A stretch of 64,000 nt of DNA from contig CAWETB010000015.1 of NCBI GenBank assembly GCA_963811885.1, forward strand, positions 496,001-560,000. The letters are read 5' to 3'. Both the position numbers and the translations under genes were made by a program. The first letter of the stretch is position 1. Each line of letters begins with the position of its first letter. The notes below the pieces were generated by a model that ran no database searches, was not told the DNA's origin, and was given only the letters and a program-made list of their open reading frames with translations. This DNA is from Gaiellasilicea sp963811885 (GTDB lineage: Bacteria; Actinomycetota; Thermoleophilia; Gaiellales; Gaiellaceae). This document shows, piece after piece, positions 32,781 through 43,098 of the stretch.

Positions 32781-34166
32781 CGGACAAGCGACGAAGCAGC
32801 TGCGGCGGCGTCGAGGATCGCCGCCGCGCTGCGCTCGACGTCCTCCCGGGTCGTCCGGAAGCTCGAGACAGAGATTCGCATCGCGGCGCGGCCCTGCCAG
32901 TCCGTTCCTCCGAGCCAGCACGTGCCGTCGGCCTGGACGCGGCGGACGACCTCACGCGTCGTCTCGTCGTCGTCGCCGAAGCGGACGAGCACCTGGTTGA
33001 GGACGACGTCGTTGAGGATCTCGATCCCAGGCTCCGCGCCGAGAAGCTCTGCGAAGGCTTGCGCGTGGTCGCAGCAGCGGTCGACGAGCTCGGCGACCCC
33101 GTTGCGGCCCAGCGAGCGGAGAGCGGCCCAGACTGCGAACCCGCGCGCCCGCCGCGACGACTCGGGCACCCAGTCGGACGGGCTGCGGCCATCGGCGCGC
33201 TGGAGGTAGCTCGCGGCGACGGCCATTGCGTCGCCGTGTGCCTGCGGGTGGCGGCAGAAGACGATGCCGCAGTCGTACGGGACGTTCAGCCACTTGTGCG
33301 CATCGGTCGCCCAGGAGTCGGCGCGCTCGCAGCCCACGGTCAGGTGGCGGAAGCGCGGGCTCGCGCTCGCCCAGAGGCCGAACGCGCCGTCGACGTGGAG
33401 CCAGGCGCCGGCGGCCGCGCACGCGTCCGCAATCTCGTCGATCGGGTCAACGGCTCCGGTGTTCACGTTCCCGGCCTGGGCACAGACGATCACCGGGCCG
33501 GCCGAGCCAGCCAGCACCTCGCGCAGCGCGTCCGCACGCATTCGCCCCTGTCCGTCCGCCGCGACGAGCTCGAGCGCACCGGTGCCGAGGCCCAGCAGCC
33601 GAAGCGAACGGTCGATCGTGACGTGACGCTCTCCGCCGGCAAGCACGCGGATCGGCGGCGCCCCGTGCAGCCCGTCCCGCGCGACGTCCCAGTCCGCCTG
33701 CGCCAGGACGTGCTGTCTCGCAGCGGCGAGCGCGGTCGTGTTCGCACCCTGGGCGCCGGTGACGAAGCCGCTGGCGATCCCATCCGGCAGCCCGAGCAGC
33801 TCGGCGAGCCACCCGGCCGCCACCGCCTCCACCGCGGCGGCCGCCGGCGACACGACGACCGAGAAGCCGTTCTGGTCCCACGCCGTCGCGAGCCAGTCCG
33901 CGGCGACGGAGGCCGGGAAGCGCGCTGCCGATGACGAAGCCGAAATAGCGCCCGGTCTGCGTGCCGACGACACCGGGCTCGCCGGCGGCGATCAGCTCCG
34001 AGACGACGTCGACGTCCTCCCCGCCCTCATCCGGGAGCGGGCCGCCGAGTGCCTCGACGAGCTCGTCGAACGTGGCCTGCGCGTGCACGGGTCGGTCGTC
34101 GAGCGTCTCGTGGAACTGCGCCGCATAGTCGGCCGTGAGCCGGAAGAGGTCGTTGACATCGCTCAC
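32777..34166 (-). CDS. PLP-dependent group II decarboxylase-like protein, copy 1 (one frameshift)
   Basis: About 463 residues from the GTG at 34166, with one shift near 33925 (FVIGSALP to ASVAADWLATAWDQN). The fold is that of aromatic-L-amino-acid/glutamate decarboxylases: SGFVTGAQGANTTALAAARQ, VIVCAQAGNVNTGAVDPID, AWLHVDGAFGLWA, and the PLP lysine in WATDAHKWLNVPYDCGIVF. The C-terminal RISVSSFRTTREDVERS is typical. It would decarboxylate an amino acid; the substrate is not predictable. It starts 4 nt inside the stop of a close paralogue (GTGA), so the pair is a coupled tandem duplication. Confidence 0.82.
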
Positions 34167-35576
34167 GTGGCTCGCACGTGCGCGGCGACCCTCGCAGCGG
34201 CTTCGAGGATCGCGCCGGCGGAGCGCTCGACGTCGTCGTCGCTCGTGCGCCAGTTCGAGACCGAGATCCGCATCGCGGCTTTGCCCCGCCAGACCGTCCC
34301 GGAGAGCCAGCACGTCCCGTCCTCCTGCACGCCCTTCACCGTCGCCTCCGTGAGCCCGTCGTCGTCGCCGAAGCGGACGAGCACCTGATTGAGCACGACC
34401 TCGTTCAGGATCTCGACGTCAGGCTCGGCGCCGAGCAGCTCGGCGAAGCGCGCGGCGTGGTCGCAGCAGCGGTCGACCATCGCGGCGATCCCATCTCGCC
34501 CGAGCGCGCGGATCGCCGCGTAGATCGGGAAGCCGCGCGCACGACGGGAGAACTCCGGGTATCCAGTCCATCTGATCCCGCGCAGCGTCGGTGTCGGCCT
34601 GCTCGAGGTAGCTCGCACGCGACGCGACATCGCCGCTCGGTGCGCCTCGGGATCGGCGCAGAAGGCGATGCCGGAGTCGTAGGGCACGTTCAGCCACTTG
34701 TGCGCGTCCGTCGCCCACGAGTCGGCGCGCTCGGCACCGGCGGCGAGGTGACGGAAGCGCGGCGATGCGGCGGCCCAGAGGCCGAATGCGCCGTCGACGT
34801 GCAGCCAGGCGCCGGTGCCCTCGACGGCGTCCGCGACCGCGGTGACGTCGTCGCACGAGCCGGTGTTGACGTTCCCGAGCTGCGCGCAGACGATCGTCGG
34901 CCCATCCCCGCGCCGCAAGCGCCGCGGGCAGCAGCTCGACCCGCATTCGCCCCTGCTCGTCCGCCGGAACGGCCTCGATCTGCGCGCTGCCGATCCCGAG
35001 GTAGCGCAGGGCGCGATCGACGGTGACGTGCCGCTCCTCGCCCGACGACGACGCGGATGCGCGGCGCGCCTTGGAGCCCGTCCCGCGCGAGATCCCAGCC
35101 CGCCCGCTGCGAGGACCCGGTGCCGCGCCGCCGCCAGCGCCGTCATGTGCGCCATCTGGCAGCCGGTCACGAAGCCGGCCGAGACGCCCGTCGGGCAGCT
35201 GGAGCAGCTCCCGCAGCCATTCGAGCGCGACCTCCTCGACGACGCCGGCACTCGGCGTCGGTCCGATCAGGCCGGCGTTCTGATCCCAGGTCGAGGTGAG
35301 CCAGTCGGCTGCGACGCGCAGACCGGCAGCGCGCCGCCGATGACGAAGCCGAAGAAGCGGCCCGACGGCATCGCCATGATCCCCGGCTCGGCCGCCTCGA
35401 TCAGCTCGGCGACGACCTGCGCCGCGTCCGTCGCGTGCTCCGGCAGCGGGCCGCCGAGCGCGGCCCGCAGCTCCTCGACCGACGCCTGCGCGCCGGACCG
35501 GCCGCTCGTCGAGCGAGCCGATGAACTGCGACGCGTAGTCGGCGGTGAGGCCGAGCAGGTCCCTCACGGGGTCCAT
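34163..35576 (-). pseudogene. PLP-dependent group II decarboxylase-like protein, copy 2 (multiple frameshifts)
   Basis: ATG at 35576. The start MDPVRDLLGLTADYASQFIG parallels copy 1 (LFRLTADYAAQF). At least five one-base shifts occur between about 35500 and 34560, but all family blocks survive across frames: FVIGGALP, DWLTSTWDQNAGLIGPTPSA, SAGFVTGCQMAHMTALAAAR, TIVCAQLGNVNTGSCDDVTA, AWLHVDGAFGLWA, WATDAHKWLNVPYDSGIAF. The restored length matches copy 1. Conservation across so many shifts points to sequence error, not decay. The start overlaps the end of the Nudix gene by 13 bp. Confidence 0.7.
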
Positions 35577-36019
35577 AGAGCACCAAGATAGACCGCCGGA
35601 TCTCCCGACTGCCAGCGCTGCAGAAAGCGCTGGATCGGCGGGTGCAGGACGACGCCGTCGAGCTCGTCGAGCGCGAACAGCCGATGCCCGCGCACGGCCT
35701 CGTCCTGCGACGTGACCGACTCGAGCGAGCCGTTGACGTCGCCGGCGAAGATGATGTGGACCACGTGCTTCGTCACGAGCGCCCCCTTCGGCGCGATCGA
35801 GTCGACGAGGGCGATCGGCCCTTCGAAGGGCGGCGGCTCGATCCCCACCTCCTCTCTGATCTCGCGGCCGAGCGCGTCCATCAGCGTCTCGCCGGAGTGC
35901 ACGCCCCCGCCCGGCAGCAGCCAGACGGACTTGCCCCGCTTCTCGTGCCGGCAGAGCAGCACCCCGCCGCCCCAGCGCAGCAGCGCCGAGACCCGGATCC
36001 GCGGCTCCGCCCGCATCAC
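35564..36019 (-). CDS. Nudix hydrolase
   Basis: A 151-residue protein with a complete Nudix box, GGVHSGETLMDALGREIREE followed by VGIE (GX5EX7REUXEEXGU), after WLLPGGG. It hydrolyses a nucleoside diphosphate linked to another group, with Mg2+ or Mn2+. The C-terminal IQRFLQRWQSGDPAVYLGAL is not diagnostic. The GTG at 36019 or the ATG at 36016 can serve as start; the GTG overlaps the dut stop (GTGA). It lies in the leftward run hflX-dut-nudix-decarboxylases, which may be one operon. Confidence 0.85.
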   Translation of the reverse strand: MMRAEPRIRVSALLRWGGGVLLCRHEKRGKSVWLLPGGGVHSGETLMDALGREIREEVGIEPPPFEGPIALVDSIAPKGALVTKHVVHIIFAGDVNGSLESVTSQDEAVRGHRLFALDELDGVVLHPPIQRFLQRWQSGDPAVYLGALWTP

Positions 36020-36465
36020 GTCGCGCTCGACCCCACTCCCGAGGAGCCGAAGCCGGCGGCGCCGCGCTCGCTCTCGGGCAGCTCCTCCACTTCCACCAGG
36101 TGCACGGACGCGACCTCGACCAGCACGAGCTGCGCGATCCGCATTCCCGGCTCGACGACGAACGGCTCGCGCGGGTCGGTGTTGAGGAGGATCACCTTCA
36201 GCTCGCCGCGATAGCCGCTGTCGATCAGCCCCGGCGCGTTGACAATCGTCAGACCATGACGGGCTGCGAGACCGGAGCGCGGCACCACCAGTCCCGCATA
36301 TCCGTCGGGGATGGCGACCGCGACGCCGGTTCCGACGATCGCGCGCTCGCCCGGTGCGAGCTGCGCGTGCTCGCAGGCCGCGAGGTCCAGCCCGGCGTCA
36401 CCGTCGTAGGCCTGTGCCGGGAGGATCGCGTCGTCGCGCAGCCGCGCGACCGGCAGCTCCGTCAC
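36016..36465 (-). CDS. dut: dUTP diphosphatase
   Basis: A 149-residue trimeric-type dUTPase. All five motifs are present: AYDGDAGLDLAA (1), VPRSGLAARHGL (2), NAPGLIDSGYRGELKVILLN (3), GMRIAQLVLVE (4) and RGAAGFGSSGVG (5, Arg and Phe over the base). It removes dUTP and makes dUMP for thymidylate synthesis. The GTG at 36465 overlaps the hflX stop (GTGA), indicating coupling. Confidence 0.93.
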   Translation of the reverse strand: MTELPVARLRDDAILPAQAYDGDAGLDLAACEHAQLAPGERAIVGTGVAVAIPDGYAGLVVPRSGLAARHGLTIVNAPGLIDSGYRGELKVILLNTDPREPFVVEPGMRIAQLVLVEVASVHLVEVEELPESERGAAGFGSSGVGSSAT

Positions 36466-37790
36466 ACGCGCTCCGCCGCCGAGCTCTCGCCGGCGTCGGC
36501 GACGAGATAGCGCGCGAAGCGGCGCACCTCTCTGTGCGGCAGCCGGGCGCGCACGAGCACCCCTGCCTCCGAGTCCTCGCGCTCGTCGATCGGTGCGCCG
36601 AGCGCGTACAGCTCGGCAAGCTTGCCGCCTTCCTCGTAGGGCAGCAGCAGCCGCACGTCCTCGTAGCGGTCGGCGAAGAGTGCCGCGATCCGGGCGCGCA
36701 GCTCCTCGACCCCCTCCCCGGTCGTCGCCGAGATCTGCAGCGAGCCCGGGAACCGGTTCGAGAGCCGGCGCCGGCCGAGCGGGTCGACCTGGTCGATCTT
36801 GTTCAGCACGACCTCGACCGGGACGTCGTCTGCGCCGATCTCGTGGAGGACGGACTCGACGGCGCCGATCATCTCCTCGAGCCGCTCGTCGTCCTCGGAC
36901 GCGTCGACGACGTGCAGCAGGAGGTCCGCGACGAGCGTCTCCTCGAGCGTCGACGCGAAGCCCTCGACGAGCTGCGTCGGCAGCCGCCGGATGAAGCCGA
37001 CCGTGTCGGTGACGAGGTAGCGCTTGCCTTCGTGCTCGAAACCGCGCGTGGTCGGGTCGAGCGTCTCGAAGAGACGGTTCTCGACGCTCACGTCCGCGCC
37101 GGTGAGCGCATTCAGGAGCGTCGACTTGCCGACGTTGGTGTAGCCGGCGAGGGCGACGGTCGGGGTGCCGCTGCCCTCCCGCTCCTTCCGTCTCGTCGCG
37201 CGGTGCTTGCCGACCTCCTTCAGCCGGCGGCGGAGCAGCGAGATCTTGCGCCGCGCGATCCGGCGGTCGGTCTCGAGCTGCGACTCGCCGGGGCCGCGCG
37301 TCCCGACGCCGGCTCCGAGGGCGCCGGTACCGCCGCCGAGGCGCTCGAGGTGCTGCCACATGCCCCGCATTCGCGGCAGGTTGTACTCGAGCTGCGCGAG
37401 CTCGACCTGGAGCTTGCCCTCGGCGCTCGTCGCGTGCTGGGCGAAGATGTCGAGGATCAGCTGCGTGCGGTCGACGACGCGCGCCGTGAGGGCGTTCTCG
37501 AGCGCCTTCTGCTGCGCCGGCTCGAGCTCGTCGTCGACGATCAGCACCTCGGCGTGGGCGTTCTCGTAGGCCTGCTTCAGCTCCTCGAGCTTGCCCTTGC
37601 CGACGTACGTGCGCGGATCGGGGTTCGCGCGCTGCTGGACGAGCTCGGCGATCGGCTCGACGCCGGCCGTGCGGGCGAGCTCACGCAGCTCGCCGAGCTC
37701 CTCCTCGGAGTCGGCGGAGCGTGGAAGCACGGCGAGAACGAGCCCGCGCTCGAGCTCGACGCCCGAGCCTGGGTTTTGCCGCGTCGTCAC
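36462..37790 (-). CDS. hflX: ribosome-associated GTPase HflX
   Basis: A 442-residue GTPase. The N-terminal HflX domain has TYVGKGKLEELKQAYENAHA and VDDELEPAQQKALENALTAR; the linker has GTRGPGESQLETDRRIARRK; the G domain has VALAGYTNVGKSTLLNALTG (G1), DPTTRGFEHEGKR (G2), DTVGFIRRLPTQLVEGFAST (G3) and LNKIDQVDP (G4). HflX splits stalled 70S ribosomes under stress. The GTG at 37790 is chosen because the family begins just after it; the open frame extends further. It is divergent from dapE with a 28-bp gap. In mycobacteria it follows miaA-dapF. Confidence 0.92.
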   Translation of the reverse strand: MTTRQNPGSGVELERGLVLAVLPRSADSEEELGELRELARTAGVEPIAELVQQRANPDPRTYVGKGKLEELKQAYENAHAEVLIVDDELEPAQQKALENALTARVVDRTQLILDIFAQHATSAEGKLQVELAQLEYNLPRMRGMWQHLERLGGGTGALGAGVGTRGPGESQLETDRRIARRKISLLRRRLKEVGKHRATRRKEREGSGTPTVALAGYTNVGKSTLLNALTGADVSVENRLFETLDPTTRGFEHEGKRYLVTDTVGFIRRLPTQLVEGFASTLEETLVADLLLHVVDASEDDERLEEMIGAVESVLHEIGADDVPVEVVLNKIDQVDPLGRRRLSNRFPGSLQISATTGEGVEELRARIAALFADRYEDVRLLLPYEEGGKLAELYALGAPIDEREDSEAGVLVRARLPHREVRRFARYLVADAGESSAAERV

Positions 37791-37818
37791 TGCCGGGATT
37801 GTGCCACGCTTGCGGCCG

Positions 37819-38895
37819 ATGTCCGACCTCGCGACCCGGCTGGCCGAGCGCACGCTCGAGCTCGTGAACATTCCCTCCGAGAGCCGGCACGAGGCGGAGA
37901 TCGCCGCGCACGTCCGCTCGCTCGTGCCGGCGTCGTTCGAGCCCGAGTACGAGGCGGACGACGCGTTCGTCTGGATGCGGCCGCGGCGCGAAGGCAAGCC
38001 GCTGGTGGTGCTCGCGGGCCACTACGACACCGTCCCCGCACAGGAGAACGTGCCTGGGCGGATCGAGAACGGCGCGGTCATCGGGCTCGGTGCGAGCGAC
38101 ATGAAAGGCGGGCTGGCGGTGATGCTCGAGCTCGCACGGGAGCTCGAGGAGCGCGGCGTCGAGCCAGAGGTCGACGTCGCCCTGCTGGCGTTCGGCAAGG
38201 AGGAGCTCCCGGCCGAGTTCAGCCCGTTGCCGCACCTGTTCGACAACTCTCGCGCCGTCCACGAGGCGGAGCTCGCAATCCTGCTCGAGCCGACCGACAC
38301 GACGATCCAGGCCGGCTGCCTCGGCAACCTGAACGCGACGATCTCCTTCCACGGCGTCAGCGGCCACTCGGCGCGCCCGTGGACGGCGGAGAACGCGATC
38401 GAGAAGGCGCTCGACGGGCTGCGCGCGTACGCCTCGATCGAGCCGCGGCCGGTCGAGATCGGCGGGCTCACGTTCACCGAGGTGGCGAGCATCACGCGGA
38501 TCGAGGGCGGCATCGCGACGAACGTGATCCCGGATCGCGTCGTGGCGAACGTCAACTTCCGCTACGCGCCCGACCGCTCACCGTCGAGCGCGGACGCCTA
38601 CCTGCGCAGCCTCCTCCCCGAGGGCGCCACGTACGAGCACGCAGGCGACTCGCCCCCTGCCCGCGTCGTCACCGACTCGTCGCTGGTGCAGCGCCTGCGT
38701 GCAGCGGGCGACCTCGCACTCGAGCCGAAGCAGGCGTGGACGAACGTCGCCGACTTCACCTCCCGCGGCATCGACGCCGTCAACTTCGGGCCGGGTGCGA
38801 CCCGCTATGCGCACCGGCGGGACGAGCAGGTCGAGATCGCGGCGCTGGAACGGGCGTTCACGGCCCTCTGGCGCTTCGTCACGGGTAGCGTCTAG
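37819..38895 (+). CDS. dapE: succinyl-diaminopimelate desuccinylase (M20 family)
   Basis: A 358-residue M20 metallopeptidase-fold enzyme. VVLAGHYDTVPAQ carries the first zinc His-x-Asp, GLGASDMKGGLAVML the bridging Asp, FGKEELPAEF the catalytic Glu-Glu, LAILLEPTD a third ligand region, and GPGATRYAHRRDEQVEI the last His. FHGVSGHSARPWTAENAIEK marks the dimerisation insert. It releases succinate from N-succinyl-LL-DAP in lysine/peptidoglycan precursor synthesis. dapC starts 2 bp after its stop and dapD follows, forming a dapE-dapC-dapD operon. Confidence 0.9.
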   Translation: MSDLATRLAERTLELVNIPSESRHEAEIAAHVRSLVPASFEPEYEADDAFVWMRPRREGKPLVVLAGHYDTVPAQENVPGRIENGAVIGLGASDMKGGLAVMLELARELEERGVEPEVDVALLAFGKEELPAEFSPLPHLFDNSRAVHEAELAILLEPTDTTIQAGCLGNLNATISFHGVSGHSARPWTAENAIEKALDGLRAYASIEPRPVEIGGLTFTEVASITRIEGGIATNVIPDRVVANVNFRYAPDRSPSSADAYLRSLLPEGATYEHAGDSPPARVVTDSSLVQRLRAAGDLALEPKQAWTNVADFTSRGIDAVNFGPGATRYAHRRDEQVEIAALERAFTALWRFVTGSV

Positions 38896-38897
38896 CC

Positions 38898-40045
38898 GTG
38901 CCCGTCTCCCCCATCCTCGAGCGGCAGACGACCTACCCGTTCGTGCGCCTGAACGAGGCGGCCCGCCGGGTCGAGGCGCGCGGGATCGAGGTGATCGACT
39001 TCGGCACCGGCGATCCGCGCGAGCCGACCGATCCGAAGATCCGCCAGGCGCTGGTCGACGGGCTCCGCGACCGGATGGGCTACCCGGCCGCGGTCGGACT
39101 GCCGGAGCTGCGCGAGGCGATTGCGGCCTGGGCGGCAGAGCCGCTTCGGGACGAGCGCTCGATCCGGACACGGAGATCATCCCGACCCTCGGCAGCAAGG
39201 AGGCGATCTTCACGTTCGCGCTCGCCGTCGTCGACGCGGACGGGGCGCGCGACACGGTCGCCTACACCGACCCCGGCTACCCGGTCTACGAGCGCGGCGC
39301 CCTCTTCGCGCACGCGCGGCCGCTGGCGCTGCCGCTGCGGGAAGAGCAGGGCTTCCTGCCCGACCTCGACGCGATCGACGACGAGACCTGGGCCCGGCTG
39401 GCCGTCCTCTGGATCAACTATCCGAACAACCCCACCGCCGCCACGGCGCCGCTCGCCTTCTACGAGCGTGTGGCGGCGCTCGCGCGGGAGCACGGCTTCG
39501 TCGTCGCCTCCGACGAGGCGTACACGGAGCTCTGGTTCGACGAGCCTCCGGCCTCGGCGTTGCAGCTCGCAGACCGGACGAACGTCGTCGTCTTCAACAC
39601 GCTCTCCAAGCGGAGCTCGATGACGGGCTACCGCAGCGGCTTCGCCGCCGGCGATCCACAGCTGATCGCGGCGCTGAAGGCGTTCCGGCCGACCGTCGGG
39701 ACCGCGCCACAGGAGTTCGTCCAGCGTGCGTCGGTGGTCGCCTGGGGCGACGAGGAGCACGTCGCCGAGACCCGCGCGCGCTACGGCCGCAAGCGGGCGC
39801 TCTTCCTCGACCTCTTCGCGCGCAAGGGCATTCGCGTCGCCGGCAGCGCGGCGACGATGTACATCTGGGCCGAGGCTCCCGAGGGCGAGACGTCGGAAGT
39901 CGTTCGCCGAGCGGCTGCTCGAGGACGGCGTGCTGGTCACGCCCGGCTCCTACCTCGGCAGCGCCGGCGAGGGCTACTTCCGCGTCGCGCTCGTTCCCTC
40001 CGAGGAGGAGTGCGTCCGCGCCGTCGGGATCCTGGAGCGCGTGTT

Positions 40046-40049
<4 letters not shown>
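38898..40049 (+). CDS. dapC: succinyldiaminopimelate transaminase (two frameshifts)
   Basis: About 383 residues after repairing shifts near 39160 (AAWAAEPL to ALDPDTEIIPTLGSKEAIFT) and 39900 (SEVV to FAERLLEDGVLV). It is a fold-type I aminotransferase: VIDFGTGDPREPTDPKIRQA, MGYPAAVGLPELREAIA, WINYPNNPTAATAP, VVASDEAYTELWF, and the PLP lysine in FNTLSKRSSMTGYRSGFAAG. It converts N-succinyl-2-amino-6-ketopimelate to N-succinyl-LL-DAP. The operon context (dapE before, dapD after) fixes the role better than sequence alone. The GTG start lies 2 bp after the dapE stop. Confidence 0.85.
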
Positions 40050-40789
<740 letters not shown>

Positions 40790-40793
<4 letters not shown>

Positions 40794-41545
40794 CGCGCGA
40801 AGCTCGCCCTAGCAGATCTCCTCGGCTGGGCCGACGAGCGTGATCCGCGCTCCGTCGTCGAACTCGACCCGAGCTCGCCGCCCGGCATGCGGACGGTGAC
40901 CGGGCTCTCGCACCAGCCGTTCGCGACCGCCGCGGCCGCAGCCGCGACCGCGCTCGAGCCCGAGGCGCTCGTCTCACCGGCTCCGCGCTCCCAGACGAGC
41001 ACGGACAGCTGGTTCGGACCGTCGACGCGGACGAGCTGGACGTTCGTCCGCTCAGGGAAGCGCTCGTGGTGCTCGATCAGCGGGCCGAGCCGGAGCAGGT
41101 CGTCGCGGCTCGCGTCGAGCCGGACGACCGCGTGCGGGTTCCCGACGGAGACCGCGGTGAGCTCGATCCGCTCCTCGCCGAGCTCGATCGTCTCGGTCTC
41201 CCCCACCTCGACCTCACCGACCCCCATCGCGACCGTGCCATCGTCGCGGATCGCCGCCGGGTAGGTGCGGCCGGAGACGCCGATCGTCACCTGTGGCGTC
41301 GCCGCCCGGGCGCTCAGCCAGGCCGCCGCGATCCGGCTCCCGTTGCCGGAGAACTCCGCGACCGAGCCGTCGGGGTTCCAGATCACGATCTCGGCCTGGG
41401 CTCCGTTCGCGGCGACCACCTCGACGACGCCGTCCGAGCCGATGCCGTAGCGGACGTCGCAGAGCCGCCGCGCCAGCTCGGGCGCCATCCCCTCCTCGAC
41501 GACGAGGTAGCTGTTACCGAGCGCGTGCCACTTCCAGAATCGCAC
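40790..41545 (-). CDS. dapF: diaminopimelate epimerase-like protein with both catalytic cysteines replaced by serine
   Basis: About 250 residues in the DapF fold: FWKWHALGNSYLVVE, VRYGIGSDGVVEV, VIWNPDGSVAEFSGNGSRIA, VGNPHAVVRLD, ERTNVQLVRV and VWERGAGETSASGSSAVAAA. In DapF the two acid/base residues are Cys in (C)GNGxR and ACGTGA; here both codons are serine (TCC and TCG). A one-base shift near MPGGEL changes the tail: the other frame gives VEFDDGARITLVGPAEEIC and a stop at 40809, which fits the family better than the printed end at 40790. The position next to dapE/C/D and in the miaA-dapF-hflX order supports orthology. A -10-like TAGAAA lies 6 nt upstream. Confidence 0.8.
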
Positions 41546-41625
41546 GTTTCTAACTCATCGACGTGGACGTGGCGTGCATCGGCCCGGTGATTCTGCCTTG
41601 CCGCTTCCGCGCATGCCCAAAGGAA

Positions 41626-41657
41626 GGGCCGAGACGGCTGCGGCATCGCCTCGGCCC
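41626..41657 (-). terminator. hairpin at the end of the exopolysaccharide locus
   Basis: GGGCCGAG (41626-41633) pairs with CTCGGCCC (41650-41657) over a 16-nt loop. On the minus strand it is followed by TTCCTTTGGG. It lies 64 bp after the flippase stop. Confidence 0.5.
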
Positions 41658-41720
41658 TGCAATCCCGCCCAAGTTCCTTGAGTCTAGACCTCTGGGGGTG
41701 ATAGTGAACCGGCGCTCGTC

Positions 41721-43098
41721 TTATGCTCGCCCCGCGAGGCGCGGGCGGTGGGAGAACAGTCCGGCAAGTGCCTTCAGCACATCCAGGTCGCCGGCTCGGG
41801 GCCGGATCAGTGCGCCGAGTGCGAACGATGCGCGGGTCCGGTAGAGGACGAGGGCAGTCGCTCCGCCTGTGAGCAGTGCGGCGCTCGAGGCGATCGCCGC
41901 CCCTTCGGCTCCGAACGACGGGATCAGGACGATGTCCAGGGCGATGCCGACCCCGAGCGAGACCAGCGGTACCCAATGAGGAGAGGCCGGGCGACGAGGA
42001 TGCGACCAGGGCGCTCGAGAAGATGCCGAGCGCGACGTACCCCAGTGTGCCGGGTAGGAGCCAGAGGAACGGCGCGATCGAGGCGTCGAACGGTGCCCCG
42101 AAGACGACGACGAGCAGTGGCGGGCCGACGACCGCGGCGATGGCCAGCCCCGACAGAGTGACGAGGGCAACCGATCGGAACGCCTTCAGCACCTGCTCGA
42201 CCCGGATCGTCCGATCTGCGCGAGCCACGGAGGGCAGAACGGCGGTCGCAGCCGCGCCGGGGAGATAGAGCAGGATCTCCCACGCATTGACGGCGACCGC
42301 GTAGACCCCGAGTGTCGCCTCGGTTGCGATGAAGGCGATCAGGATCTGGTCGATCCGGCCGTTGAGGGCGTCCGACAAGCTCCCGACCCAGGCGCGGATG
42401 CCAAAGCCGATCGACTCGCGCAGCAGCGCCCGATCGGGACGGCCAACGCCGCTCGTGCGCACGGACGCCCACAGCAGCACGAGCGCCTTGAAGGCCTGAA
42501 CCGCAACCCAGATCAGCGCCGCCCGCGCGACGGTGAGATCCACGGTCACCCAGACCGTCGCGACCGCGAACGCGTAGAGCCAGGCCGTCGCGACGGTGAT
42601 CACGGCGTGGATCGCGAAGCGGCTGCAGCCGAGGACGAATGAATAGCCGGCGTCGACGAGCGCGGACGTCAGTATCCCCAGAGCCAGAATGGCGAGCTCG
42701 GTATCGCCGATGCCGTTCGGTCGCCACGACGGTGAGGTCAGCAGAACAACAGAGACGACGGCTGCAGCCACCACCGCCGCCGCGGTCACCCAGAGCACCA
42801 GATTGGTGAGCAGGGATGGGCGGAGCTGCGGGCGCTGGGCACCGAACACGATGGTCGCTTCGCTCACGCCCAGACGCGTTACCCGCGCGGACAGGATCGC
42901 GGTGACGGCGATGAAGGCGATCGTTCCGCGACCCACGGGGCCCAGCGCGCGAGCGATGACCACCAGCGCGACAAAGAGGCCCGCGTTGCCCAAAACCTGT
43001 GCCCAGAAGAGCATGGCCGGACCGCGAACGAACGCATCCGTCACAGGGATGCCGTCCTGAACTCGCCCCGGCGTCCGCGTAGCCGCCACGCCGGTCAT
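41721..43098 (-). CDS. polysaccharide flippase (Wzx/MATE-like), one frameshift
   Basis: About 459 residues with a shift near 41970 (SSLGTAG to PLVSLGVGIALDIVL). Twelve or so transmembrane helices are visible, including MLFWAQVLGNAGLFVALVVI near the N-terminus with ARALGPVGRGTIAFIAVTA, the polysaccharide-transport signature. Later segments (DALNGRIDQILIAFIATEAT, VYAVAVNAWEILLYLPGAAA) match the second half of Wzx. It would move undecaprenyl-linked repeat units across the membrane. The ATG overlaps the stop of the glycosyltransferase gene (ATGA). It is the last gene of the leftward part of the locus. Confidence 0.82.

Noticed and set aside
36354..38888. Plus-strand open frame of 844 codons over dut, hflX and dapE
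   Set aside because: It runs antisense to dut and hflX and out of frame through dapE, with no recognisable domain.
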